This document shows positions 50,049 to 56,980 of a stretch of DNA of 64,000 bases, piece after piece (positions within the stretch are counted from its first letter, which is position 1; the number at the start of each line of letters is the position of its first letter). This DNA comes from Aplysia californica. Lineage: Eukaryota > Mollusca > Gastropoda > Aplysiida > Aplysiidae. Position numbers and translations under genes: made by a program. Where the stretch lies: contig NW_004797800.1 of the NCBI RefSeq assembly GCF_000002075.1, forward strand, positions 282,948 through 346,947, read 5' to 3'. Below the pieces are notes generated by a model. That model saw only the letters and a list, made by a program, of their open reading frames with translations. It was not told the origin of the DNA and searched no databases.

Positions 50049-52304
50049 TTGTGTTTGTCTAAAAAGAAAAAGAAAATGTTAATTTCAATAATGAAAAAAA
50101 AAAGTAAATTGAATACTGTATTATTTTACAGTGACAGGGGGAAAGCAAACTTTTAAGCATATTATATTAGTCTACTAAACCTTATATCTGTTTTATAAAA
50201 CCAAGGAAAGGAATTCTGAATGTTTAAAGATGTAAAAACAGAATACATTTTTTAAAAGTGATTTAAATCACTGAGTTTTATTTTTAAAATCAAGTTGATT
50301 TAAATTTTTAAAAATCAACTGATTTAAATCTACCTGATTTAAATCAACCCAACCCTGATTTCAATTATGAAAAAAAAAGTCAATTGAATACTGTATTATT
50401 TTATAGTGACAGGGGGGAAAGCAGACTTTTAAGCATGATTATATTAGTCTACTAAACCTTATATATACAGTCGAACCTGTGTAAGACGGCCACCCATTGT
50501 CAAGGAGAAAAGTGGCCGCATAAGACAGGTGGCCGTCTTAGGCAGGACTGATCAAGACGAAGAAAACAAACCATTTTTTTCTGAGGTCCCACCCGAAGGT
50601 AGCCGCATTGTTGTTGTTGTTGTTGTTATGTTGTTGTTGTTGTTGTTTTCGCTGGGGTTTTTTCTTCTTTTTTTTCTTTTGTTGCTGCTTTTGTACAAGG
50701 ATGACAATAAAACGAAATGTGTGAGACAAGGAGGACTGGGTGCTATGGTAAAACAAACACACGTGTCGCTACCGTTTGGAGAACGAGCGGCGATTCTGTC
50801 ACAAGTTCAGGTTGACGTCCTTTGTTACAGACGGGGTAAACAGTGATCACTCATCTCACTTACGATTTGTGTGTATGAATTGTGGGCGGGGCTTATGGGA
50901 TATGAGGGATCACACGCTTACCTCACCAGCAGCTGCAAATTAATTTTGTTACTTATTGGTCAACAGTGGGAGGGGCCTACGCTACATGATCGGTTGGAGG
51001 GACTACCTAACAACAACGACAGGTGATTAGATTATGACGGCTCGCTGACAACGCCAGGGGCCAGTGCACAATTTTTGACAAAACGTAATGGATTCACTCA
51101 GGTGGCCGTCTTAGACAGGTGTATTTGCTTTGTGTGATAGGGGTTGTGTGTTAAAATATGGTGGCCGCGGCGGACAGGTGCCCGTTTTATACAGTTAAAT
51201 TATATAGAAAAAACGCAAGGGGGGAAATGGAAAGTGGCCGTTTGTACAGGTGGCCGTCTTATAGAGGTGGCCGTCAGGGCAGGTTTGACTGTATATATCT
51301 GATTAATAAAACCAAGGGAAGGAATTCTGAATGTTCAAATATGTAAAAACTGAATACATTTTTTAAAAAGTGATTTAAATCACTGATTTTTACTTTAAAA
51401 ATCAAGTTGATTAAAATATAAAAAATTCAACTGATTTAAATCAACCCAGCTCTGATTTCAATTATGAAAAAAAAAGTAAATTGAATACTGTATTATTTTA
51501 CAGTGAAAGGAGGGAAAGCAGACTTTTAAACATGATTATATTAGTCTACTTAACCTTATATCTGTTTTATGAAACCAAGGAAAGGAATTCTGAATGTTGA
51601 AATAAATGTAAAAACTGAAGAAAATTTTTTTTTTTAAAGTGATTTAAATCACTGATTTTTATCTTAAAAATCAAGTTGATTTAAATCAAAAAAATCAACT
51701 GATTTAAAAATAATAAATCAACCTGATTTAAATCAACCCAACCCTGCCGACTTGCTGAGATTAGCACAAATCTTCCCGGGTTTTTTTCTCCCCATTATTT
51801 GAACTTATGGCGAAGTCTTCGTTTTTCCGTTATTTGAACATTTGGCGCAAGTTGTGTGTGTGGGGGTTTTTTGTTTTGTTTTTTTTTTACTATAGATTTG
51901 ATCTCGATCTCTATAACAGAATAGAGGATCAGGATCAAAATACTGGAAATGTAGCAAAAAAAAGCGGAAAAGTGGCATCCCTGTCTTTTTGATACGCCAC
52001 AAGAAAATCTACATCTTTAACTTCAGTTGATTTCACTTCGAAGCCATTTTTCTCTCCAAACCAAGTCTTACGACTGTAAATGTAACAGCATGCTTTACAG
52101 AAACTTCCTGAATTAAAAACAAAAAATCGTTAATATATTATATTATAGATTATAACAAGCTGAAAAGGACAAAAAAATCATAATGGTGTAACAATAATAG
52201 TACAATGCCATACCTTTAAAAGATTCTGCAGCTCCTCCTGCCATTCTTCAGCATGTGAAATATCATAGGGGTCAAGACAGTAGTTGTTCACCTCCTCTAC
52301 AGTC
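31916..52304 (-). CDS. KNL1: KNL1 kinetochore scaffold, C-terminal part (10 exons)
   Basis: KNL1 (Spc105/CASC5/Blinkin) is the scaffold of the KMN network: its N-terminus recruits PP1 and Bub proteins, its C-terminal coiled coil binds Zwint, and its double RWD domain docks on the Mis12 complex. The ten exons give 412 residues, with agreeing phases at every junction. A coiled-coil region (about residues 15-180: EEWQEELQNLL, KSDEVLSEVNSLLKE, AEQEVLKNRLHRLQ) precedes a first RWD-like segment (LTDLKTDIEQL ... GRTIDVIFS) and a second (SVLRLMVKKGRSVVCTLHIP, DTYPYSG), ending DNTLTGWILYLEDIF. These align in order with the human C-terminus (VFTFVYDTIQLTITF, FEITLFLSAYYP, NNYLKNVVKQIYQDLF). Similarity is modest, as usual for fast-evolving KNL1. 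The N-terminal MELT-repeat region must lie right of the window. Naming rests on order of motifs rather than high identity. Confidence 0.8.
32006..32875. other. KNL1 intron
   Basis: Contains a CT microsatellite near 32397-32420 and no recognised element. Confidence 0.5.
32876..33044 (-). CDS. KNL1: KNL1 exon, second RWD domain
   Basis: One phase base plus 56 codons (HAVDWIQEESVLRLMVKKGR through IAMDQIQ), donor GTATGT. The TYPYSGSVSLENVVGDTSDI stretch parallels human YYPSVPLPSTIQNHVGNTSQ and is the strongest identity evidence. Confidence 0.85.
33045..34383. other. KNL1 intron
   Basis: AT-rich, no recognised element or exon. Confidence 0.45.
34384..34526 (-). CDS. KNL1: KNL1 exon, RWD linker helix
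   Basis: 47 codons plus two bases: LNENVLGSEEIIERAKSSLD, IPTLIMEMKSLWVSSVTLF, SEISNIRE. It corresponds to the helix LPKMLEEFSLVVHHCRLL between the two RWD folds. Confidence 0.8.
34853..35670. mobile_element. pogo/Tigger-like MITE (CAGTCAAACCTGTGTAAGA family), copy 1
   Basis: Ends CAGTCAAACCTGTGTAAGAT and GGCAGGTTCGACTG, flanked by TA. Numerous GACAGGTG/GGCCGTCTTA-type subterminal repeats. 818 bp. A closely related copy is at 50468-51291 and a half copy at 6837-7076. The open frame inside (34915-35175) has no transposase motif. Confidence 0.8.
36030..36261 (-). CDS. KNL1: KNL1 exon, first RWD domain
   Basis: One phase base plus 77 codons, LTDLKTDIEQLSEVQCIVRD to VKVNIQL. The donor is taken as GTACAT after TTG because phase 0 is required and the homologous strand runs past the alternative GTGAAT donor (36045); that donor would shorten the product by 5 codons. 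Confidence 0.7.
36505..36530. repeat. (AT)n microsatellite
   Basis: About 13 TA units in a KNL1 intron. Confidence 0.9.
37104..37282. mobile_element. Short MITE (CTGTCCC family), copy 1
   Basis: Termini CTGTTCCC / GGGGACAG with repeated GCATAATTT motifs inside, flanked by CTAAGG and CTAAAG (probable 6-bp duplication). 179 bp. Longer relatives are at 41700-42310 and 42705-43315. Confidence 0.55.
37352..37536 (-). CDS. KNL1: KNL1 exon, coiled coil
   Basis: 61 codons plus CG: HKLQRGEKSASEKLCLLLEA through LESDSQRELA. The heptad-rich sequence (LLLEAAKAEQEVLKNRLHRL) predicts a coiled coil. CG plus the next G makes Arg. Confidence 0.8.
37537..39719. other. KNL1 intron, left part
   Basis: AT-rich intronic DNA with an isolated TTAACTCATTCGCTACG end at 37703, a G-run/GT patch at 38505-38532 and the tRNA-like sequence at 38625-38702. 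No exon recognised. Confidence 0.5.
38625..38702 (-). repeat. tRNA-like SINE head / tRNA pseudogene
   Basis: Minus strand has an A box in ATGGTCTAGAGGCATGGTG and a B box GGGGTTCGAAACC at tRNA spacing. The flanks do not form a clear seven-pair acceptor stem, and no CCA or poly-T stop was seen. Confidence 0.5.
39720..41699 (+). mobile_element. Ty3/gypsy (LTR retrotransposon) pol fossil
   Basis: Recognisable parts in order on the plus strand: reverse transcriptase (YLDDILVSGNN near 40206; LEYLGH-type motif), RNase H (TDHKPLIALFG near 40843), the integrase zinc-binding region (near 41330-41410) and the start of the integrase core. No LTRs, gag or protease were found. It is broken, with roughly five or more breaks, so it is an old relic in a KNL1 intron. 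It ends abruptly at the CTGTCCC-family MITE. Confidence 0.85.
41700..42310. mobile_element. MITE (CTGTCCC family), copy 2
   Basis: Starts CTGTCCCTGCAGAATTATGC, ends GCATAATCGGACGGGAACAG, flanked by TAAAAG on both sides (41694-41699, 42311-42316). 611 bp, non-coding. Nearly identical to 42705-43315. Confidence 0.7.
42382..42481. other. Assembly gap 1 (100 N)
   Basis: Exactly 100 N, the usual placeholder for a gap of unknown size. Confidence 0.99.
42482..42698 (+). other. Unassigned sequence after gap, exon-like with donor site
   Basis: The frame TPRIGDEPVSARRLSKDNPS, FPLSYK is open up to a donor-like AAAG/GTAAGC at 42567. It then passes into repeated 'GTACTTTTAC' motifs (42595-42690), which are the empty-site flank of the next MITE. 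Coding status unknown. Confidence 0.25.
42705..43315. mobile_element. MITE (CTGTCCC family), copy 3
   Basis: Same ends as copy 2 and the same TAAAAG flanks (42699-42704, 43316-43321). Its left flank differs from that of copy 2, but the right flank is the same. Confidence 0.7.
43390..44085. mobile_element. Inverted copy of the 30010-30907 element
   Basis: Reverse complement matches the interior of 30010-30907, for example GATGAGCAAAGAGTAGTCAACC versus 30190-30212 and GGGATCACACCGAGGTGTGA. Both terminal inverted repeats are missing or eroded. Confidence 0.65.
44259..44358 (+). mobile_element. tRNA-derived SINE, left piece
   Basis: A box in GGCGGAGTGGTTAGTGCG and B box AGGTTCGAGCCTC at tRNA spacing, then a T run. 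The following SINE body is interrupted by the hAT MITE and resumes at 44917 with CCTCCTGCCCACCC ... GGGTACCTGAC. Confidence 0.65.
44359..44916. mobile_element. hAT MITE (TAGGGCTGG termini)
   Basis: Termini TAGGGCTGG / CCAGCCCTA with a perfect 8-bp duplication CCTCCTGC (44351-44358, 44917-44924). TAGGGCTGG ends with 8-bp duplications are characteristic of hAT transposons. Subterminal GTGACGATTC/GAATCGC motifs are repeated in both orientations. 558 bp, no transposase. Confidence 0.88.
44917..44952 (+). mobile_element. tRNA-derived SINE, right piece
   Basis: Continuation of the SINE core (CATGTTATGGGTACCTGAC) after the hAT insertion, itself cut short by the hairpin element. Confidence 0.5.
44953..45130. 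mobile_element. Hairpin-forming foldback element
   Basis: Left arm CGAGTTGGAGAAGTAAAGGA and right arm TCCTTTACTTCCCCAACTCG are inverted over about 40 bp with A-rich continuations, spaced by about 95 bp. Flanks GACTT on both sides suggest a 5-bp duplication. Confidence 0.6.
45131..45536. other. KNL1 intron, right end
   Basis: No recognised element. Confidence 0.4.
45537..45590 (-). CDS. KNL1: KNL1 short exon
   Basis: Eighteen codons, LSDHLSGQTDSELQLSSL, phase 0-0, acceptor CTTTTTAG and donor GTAAGA. The 8-kb intron to the next exon contains the Ty3/gypsy fossil and gap 1. Confidence 0.7.
45591..46576. other. KNL1 intron
   Basis: Unannotated; a 65-residue open frame (45789-45986) has no recognisable domain. 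Confidence 0.4.
46577..46641 (-). CDS. KNL1: KNL1 coiled-coil exon
   Basis: Two phase bases (CA) complete Ala, then 21 codons LSVLRDTLRTSEQKVAALESE before GTTTGT. An ATG lies just upstream in the same frame, but phase agreement with the 48104 exon argues for a spliced acceptor at ATCATCAG. Confidence 0.72.
46642..48103. other. KNL1 intron
   Basis: AT-rich, no recognised element or exon. Confidence 0.4.
48104..48208 (-). CDS. KNL1: KNL1 coiled-coil exon
   Basis: TT completes Val, then 34 codons DKDLAKSDEVLSEVNSLLKE to VDSAFE plus G; acceptor TATTGCAG, donor GTACTA. Other frames of this interval contain stops, which fixes the phase. Confidence 0.78.
48209..48900. other. KNL1 intron
   Basis: No recognised element. 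Confidence 0.4.
48901..49006 (-). CDS. KNL1: KNL1 coiled-coil exon
   Basis: 35 codons plus G: RKQQLKSELLAITQEQKLVC to QWMETHQS; acceptor GTCCTCAG, donor GTACCC. Joins the 52214-52304 exon in phase as ...ELQNLLK-RKQQLKSEL..., a continuous helix. Confidence 0.8.
49515..49602 (+). mobile_element. LINE reverse-transcriptase remnant, left piece
   Basis: Reads GHVIKLSRFKKLFDFDYADD then IALF: the YADD catalytic motif of a non-LTR reverse transcriptase. Interrupted at 49603 by a hAT-like element. Across the single TCTTTT duplication it continues at 51984 as DTPQENLHL, typical of the residues after YADD. Confidence 0.75.
50010..50044. repeat. (GT)n microsatellite
   Basis: About 17 GT units inside the layer-3 hAT MITE. 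Confidence 0.9.
50468..51291. mobile_element. pogo/Tigger-like MITE, copy 2, nest layer 4
   Basis: Ends CAGTCGAACCTGTGTAAGAC and GGCAGGTTTGACTG, flanked by TA (50466-50467, 51292-51293). Collinear with 34853-35670 throughout. Sits in the middle unit of the triplicated hAT MITE. Confidence 0.85.
51984..52110 (+). mobile_element. LINE reverse-transcriptase remnant, right piece
   Basis: Continues the YADD piece as DTPQENLHL, then degenerates (in-frame stops) before ACATGC-type 3' sequence. On the minus strand a GTAAGA donor-like site occurs by chance. Confidence 0.55.
52214..52304 (-). CDS. KNL1: KNL1 most upstream exon seen
   Basis: One phase base plus 30 codons TVEEVNNYCLDPYDISHAEE, WQEELQNLLK; acceptor TTTCAG, donor GTATGG. 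A nearly identical copy lies at 62224-62314 (see assembly duplication). The preceding exon was not identified with confidence. Confidence 0.75.
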
Positions 52305-53020
52305 CTGAAAAGATTAACTCAATGTTTATAAGCTGACTACCTTTAGCCATCTGCCCAAAGTTTGATAACTAAATAATACAACGTATGATAGATGCATGCA
52401 TAATATTTCAGATATCTATAATGTAAGTCTGCATTTCTGTCCAAATGCTGCAAAATCCTAAGCAAGACCACTAGCCAGCAGATGCCCCCCCCCCCCCCCC
52501 CCCCCAGCCCATCAGTGCCTAGACAGCCACAGATTAACCACTGTGTAGTGACCATGGAAAACTAGGTGGAAGATGCACAGCCTTGAACTCCCTAAATCAA
52601 AAATACAACCAGTTATAAATATAAAATTATATATAACATTTACCAAATTTGAACTTCTTTTATTCTTCCATCTATTTTTTTAATTGAAAAGACCAAAATC
52701 AACTTAAAAATGTATTCTTTAAAGCTCTTCATACAACAATCCTTACATGTCATACAATTTACACATAGAATCAGCAAAAATACAAAATGTTTCAGCAATG
52801 TAATGTGTAGTCTCGTCCTAAAATATTTCAGTTCTAACGAGTAGATCTTGTCATCCATCTAAAAATAGGCTCACAGCATCACTAGATCTAGTATGATTTG
52901 AAAATTTGTATACATTCATTTTTCTTCCTCAGAAGTGTGAGGATAGCCACTTCTTTAGGCTATGTATTGTTTCCAGCGGGGGCAAGCCCCGATGAAACCC
53001 CCCACTGTTGTTAGCATAGG
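52305..53020. other. KNL1 intron upstream of the last exon seen
   Basis: Contains a 25-bp C run (52481-52505) and inverted 17-mers GTGAGGATAGCCACTTC / GAAGTGGCTATCCTCAC at 52938 and 53021. A possible 28-nt exon at 52671-52644 is discussed under rejected items. Confidence 0.45.
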
Positions 53021-53410
53021 AAGTGGCTATCCTCACCCGGGGTGAGAATAAAAATACGATCGACCTCTCACCCCGGGTGAGACTTGCCAGCTTTGGCAAC
53101 TCTCACCCGGTGTGAAACAACACCTGTTTTTCCTTATTTCGGAATACTGTCTATCGGTGTGGATAATCAAATTGACAAAATCAAAGAAAAAAATGACGTT
53201 TTAGCACAAAAGTAAGCTAATTTGATAGTCTACAAAGATGCTATGGCTATTTCACTTTTCGAATCGAGCCGAACTACGCGGGTCGCCATTTTGTTTTCAC
53301 TGGAAGTTATCGCAAGATCTACTCCTCCCCTCTCTCTCTCCGTCTCTTTCTGAATTTGAATGTACTATCGGTGTGGACGATCAAATTGACCAAAACAAAG
53401 ATAAAAAATT
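53021..53410. mobile_element. Mutator-like MITE 'CTCACCC family', partial copy (left portion)
   Basis: GAAGTGGCTATCCTCACCCG start, GGTGAGAATAAAAATACGAT, the conserved TTTTCGAATCGAGCCGAACT block and GCCATTTTG. Continues beyond the MITE inserted at 53411-53870 into 53871-54060. Confidence 0.7.
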
Positions 53411-53870
53411 GAAAGAGGCTAGCCGTACTTAATGACGGCTAGACTGGCAGTCTAGCCGTACTTATTCTTAATATGATGGCTAGACTGACCATTTAAAAAA
53501 AAATAGGCCTACTGAATTGTAAATATAAATTTTTAGTGTGCAGTACCTAAAGTATTTGTATTTGAGACGAAACCAGGTGCCTTAATGACAGTGCATGTAT
53601 TTTAAACCTCCTGTTTTCTAATGTTAATCCCGTACTTAAGGATGGCTAGACTGTCAATCTAGCCGTACTTAATATTGATGGCTGAATTGTAAATGAAATT
53701 TTTTGTTTGCAATGCCTAAGTCTTCGTATTTCAGACAAAACCAAAAGGTGCCTTACTGACTTGCATGTATTTGAACCTGAATAATTACTAGATCTAGATC
53801 TAATGAGACCTGTGTACTTAACAGGCTTCGATAGGGCCAAACCTAGATCTAAGTACGGCTAGCCACTTCG
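53411..53870. mobile_element. Mutator-like MITE (GGCTAGCCGTACTTA)
   Basis: Inverted termini GAAAGAGGCTAGCCGTACTT and the inverse of CGAAGTGGCTAGCCGTACTT; 9-bp duplication TAAAAAATT (53402-53410, 53871-53879). Three or more internal TCTAGCCGTACTTA repeats in alternating orientation. 460 bp. Splits a CTCACCC-family copy. The allelic copy is at 63421-63880. Confidence 0.82.
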
Positions 53871-54869
53871 TAAAAAATTATGTTACAAAAGTAAATTAAT
53901 TTGGTCGTTTACAAAGATGCTTGTTATTTAACTTTTCGAATCGAGCCGAACTACATGGGTCGCCATTTTGTTTTGCCCGGAAGTTCTCGCGCTACTCCTC
54001 TCTCTCTCTCTCTCTCACTGCCCACAAACAAAATTGAGTGCTTTTCGGTAGTTCCCACCCCCTTTATTTGAGCCTGACCTACATCTAGATCTAGATACGT
54101 TTGATTCGCGGCAAGCTAAGATATCAAACCTAACAACTGCAAAACATTAAATGGTGGTAAAATTCAGGGGGGCCCCCCTGAAACCCCAAACGGCACTACT
54201 TGGATGGTGGTCCCGTCTTTTGTGACAGGGAAATATAACCCAGGGAAATTCTAGAATCTAGTTTTGACCTCAACGACGATTATTTCCGGTTCTAAGTCTA
54301 AACGATTACTTTTTGATTCGCGGGCCGGAGAGACAGCCTTTCAAACCTAATTGATAAACATCAAATCGTGGTCAAATTCAGGGGGGGGGGGGGGGGGGAT
54401 GCCCCCGCCTGAAACACCCCATGTTTTGTTTTGTTTTTAGTCAGGGGGGCAACCCCCCTTGCCTTGTAAAAAACAAAACACAAGAGCGCTGGAAAGTTTG
54501 TTCACGGCACAGAGTTCTACACTTTTGTTAGATCTATCACAATGTAGAATTCTGTGTTTCACGGTGAACAATGGTTGGCCTAGGCCTAGGCTATCACTGT
54601 GAACGCCCACCGGGTGAGAATAGCCAATTCTCACCTGCTATTCTCACCCGGGGTGAGAATAAAAATACGATCTACCTCTCACCCCGGGTGAGACTTGCCA
54701 GCGTAGGTTATTCTCACCCGGTGTGAAACAAGACCTGTTTTTCCTCATTTTGGAATACTGTTTATCGGTGTGGATGATCAAATTGATAAAAGCCAAGAAA
54801 AAATTATGTTATTATAGCACAAAAGTAAGCTAATTTGATCGTCTTCAAAGATGCCTATAAAGCTATGGC
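53871..54869. mobile_element. CTCACCC-family sequence, further tandem/nested parts
   Basis: Includes the block TTCGAATCGAGCCGAACTAC (53938-), a CT microsatellite (53998-54016), a foreign stretch at 54045-54480 with G/C runs and CAGGGGGGCCCCCCTG palindromes, GTAGAATTCTGTG (54544-) and a new start TATTCTCACCCGGGGTGAG at 54640. Boundaries within are not resolved. Confidence 0.5.
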
Positions 54870-55784
54870 CGTCGTTATTCGGACTCGAGTCCGAATAACA
54901 TTTTTTCATATTCGGACTCGAGTCCAAATAACAAAAATTCTTATTCAGACTCGGGACCGGAAAAAAGGAAGTGTCTTCATTCTATAGATCTAACGTTCAG
55001 TGCTTCCAATTTTCCGCCATTTTTTAGTTTCCCCCACACCTTATCTGCCGATCCAATGCCCGCCGCCTCATTGATACGCCCCACCCCCATCCCCCATGTG
55101 TCCCACTTTCTTTGTTGCAGAAAAAGGTAAAATTGAAGATAGCAGACCACCTGGCACCTGCATATTATGAGCTGTGTAAAAAAAAAAGACCGATTCATTC
55201 AAATACAAAGCCTGTGTCAAATCGATTGTTTACCAAGAAAAAGTTGTGTTGCTGTGTAGAGCTGAGCATAATACGGCAACTTTTGATTCCATAGACCAGG
55301 GCACAATTCATTATGTAGATCTACGTCAAGACTAGCTTATTATTGTAATATGATCAGTTGCCGGGGGGAAAAAGACTGACGCGTATGTGACGTTCAACGC
55401 CCGTACCGATAGTGCCCCCCCCCCCACCCCCCTCCCCGACACGCACATAGCCACATGTGTGCAGGCCGCCCATCCGACCCCGACACACGCTAACAAGCCA
55501 TCTTTAATTGCTTCTGATGACCTCTTGACAAATAAACATTTATTAGAAGCGCTATAATAACTTTTCAGGCCGGCCTCAAATTCATCATAAGATTAAAACT
55601 CGGCTCCTGCACAAAACACCTTTTAGCCCGAAGTGATCCCGGTCTCTACCCAGCCTGAGGCGAGTCACGGGTGAGGCAGGACTGGAAGCCGGATTCACGA
55701 GTCACAGGAAGTCGGCAGTCGGAAGTGATGTCATGCTGGACAAGAATCAGAGTCCGAATAACATTTTTTCATGAATAGGCTTCG
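54870..55784. mobile_element. Insertion in CTCACCC family with CGGACTCGAGTCCG palindromes
   Basis: TATGGC flanks both ends (54864-54869, 55785-55790), and removing the insert restores the family sequence ...AAGATGC..TATGGCTATTTCAC. The ends carry GTCCGAATAACATTTTTTCA repeats; the core (about 55180-55500) is the inverse of 13345-13640 in the pogo-like MITE. Similar GACTCGAGTCCGAATAG motifs occur at 14310. Confidence 0.5.
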
Positions 55785-56100
55785 TATGGCTATTTCACTT
55801 TTCGAATCGAGCCGAACTACGCGGGTCGCCATTTTGTTTTGCCCGGAAGTTCTCGCAATATCTACTCCTCCCCTCTCTCTCTTTCTGAATACTGTCTATC
55901 GGTGTGGACGATCAAATTGACCAAAACAAAGTTAAAAAACAAAACTAAATTAATTTGGTTGTCTACAAAGATGCTACGGCTATTTAACTTTCCGAATCGA
56001 GCCGAACTACGCGGGTCGCCATTTTGTTTTGACTGGAAGTTCTCGCGCTACTCCTCTCTCTCTCCACTGCCCACAGACAAGATTGCACGCTTTTAGTTTT
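55785..56100. mobile_element. CTCACCC-family copy, split at 56101
   Basis: Contains two tandem TTTTCGAATCGAGCCGAACT blocks (55798, 55988), each with GCCATTTTG, showing the ~190-220-bp internal duplication. Ends in TTTTAGTTTT, the 10-bp target of the next element; the remainder resumes at 58292. Confidence 0.7.
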
Positions 56101-56573
56101 GGTAGTGTCAATTGCCACCGAGTGACGCGGTGGCAATTGACAAAAATTGACTTTTTGTCAATTGCCACCGAGTAAATTGGAGCTCTTTTGCGTTGGTGGG
56201 TAGATCTAGCTTTTTTTGTGCTCGAGTGCTCTATGTTGTGCGTTCGCCTCTCTCTCTGTGTGTGTGTGTGTGTGTGTTTTCCTGACCCCCGCCCCCCGAT
56301 TTATGTTCCCCGATATAACGTGAATTTCTGCTTGAGTTTGTGTGCGTTTGTGACCTTCTAGGCCTACTTCTAGAATTGCCTGTGTTCGCTCTTCACCACA
56401 GTGTAGGCTAAGGCTATCCTAGATCTAGATCTAAATCTAGATACGTCTTATTGAAAACACGCCAAGTTGGTACCGTAGCTCTTGACTAGATGCTCGTCCA
56501 ATGAAATTAGTTGAGAACAAATTGACCCATTGGACACACATTATTATAATGCTAAAGATAGTGTTGTTTTCAG

Positions 56574-56969
56574 GGCACTAGTGAGTCGAGTTGTGATGTC
56601 CCCACTCAGGGGGCGGCCATTTTGGCTAAATCTGTCAGGGGATCTCCAGATTGGGCGCGCATTTTCGGCAGTTCCCACCCCGCTTATTTGAGCCTTGATC
56701 TAGATCTATTATAGGCTATGTTTGATGCTCGACGAGCGAGAGATATCAAACCTATCTGCAAAACATCATTTTATGATAAAATTCAGGGGGGCAGGCCCCC
56801 CTGAACCCCCCTCTATATTTTTATTTCGTCCTGAAACCCCCCAAGCCTACTCTCCAAGCCTACTCTCGGGGCCAAAACCGGCGAAAGACGGCCCAATCTG
56901 GAGATTCCCTGACTGATTTTGCCAAAATGGCCGCCCCCTGGGCCGGGACATCACAAGTCGACTAGTCCC
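56574..56969. mobile_element. Foldback element with ~80-bp arms
   Basis: Arms GGCACTAGTGAGTCGAGTTG ... GGGGGCGGCCATTTTGGC ... CTCCAGATTGGGC are inverted at the other end with about ten differences. 8-bp duplication GTTTTCAG (56566-56573, 56970-56977). 396 bp, non-coding; internal CAGGCCCCCCTG palindromes. Confidence 0.8.
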
Positions 56970-56980
56970 GTTTTCAGACT

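Larger units (their letters stand above)
49673..51746. mobile_element. hAT MITE (CAGGGTTGG), nest layer 3, with internal triplication
   Basis: Termini CAGGGTTGG / CCAACCCTG with a perfect 8-bp duplication CCGACTTG (49665-49672, 51747-51754). GATTTAAATCA palindromes cluster at the ends. A unit of about 280 bp starting near ATTATGAAAAAAAAAGT is present three times (about 50085-50357, 50358-51453 with the pogo-like insert, 51454-51746). Confidence 0.88.
49603..51983. mobile_element. hAT-like MITE (CAGGGATGCCACT), nest layer 2
   Basis: Termini CAGGGATGCCACT / AGTGGCATCCCTG (13 bp, perfect), flanked by TCTTTT on both sides (49597-49602, 51984-51989). Its own length without the inner insertion is about 300 bp. 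Superfamily by CAG start; the duplication seen is 6 bp. Confidence 0.75.
51468..53990. repeat. Left copy of ~2.5-kb duplicated block
   Basis: Repeated with roughly 0.5% difference at 61476-64000 (offset about 10,008-10,010). Includes the end of the nested hAT elements, the KNL1 exon and the 53411 MITE. Confidence 0.95.

Noticed and set aside
51990-52120. Minus-strand open segments (KTWFGEKNGF..., EVSVKHAVTFTV with GTAAGA donor) as KNL1 exons
   Set aside because: The interval is the right half of a plus-strand LINE (YADD...DTPQENLHL) split by MITEs. Skipping it joins flanking KNL1 exons in phase as a continuous helix.
52644-52671. 28-nt candidate KNL1 exon (GRIKEVQI plus split Trp) just upstream of the 52304 exon
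   Set aside because: Phase and a GTAAAT donor fit, but the acceptor is preceded by an A-run with little pyrimidine tract, and I cannot match the residues to KNL1.
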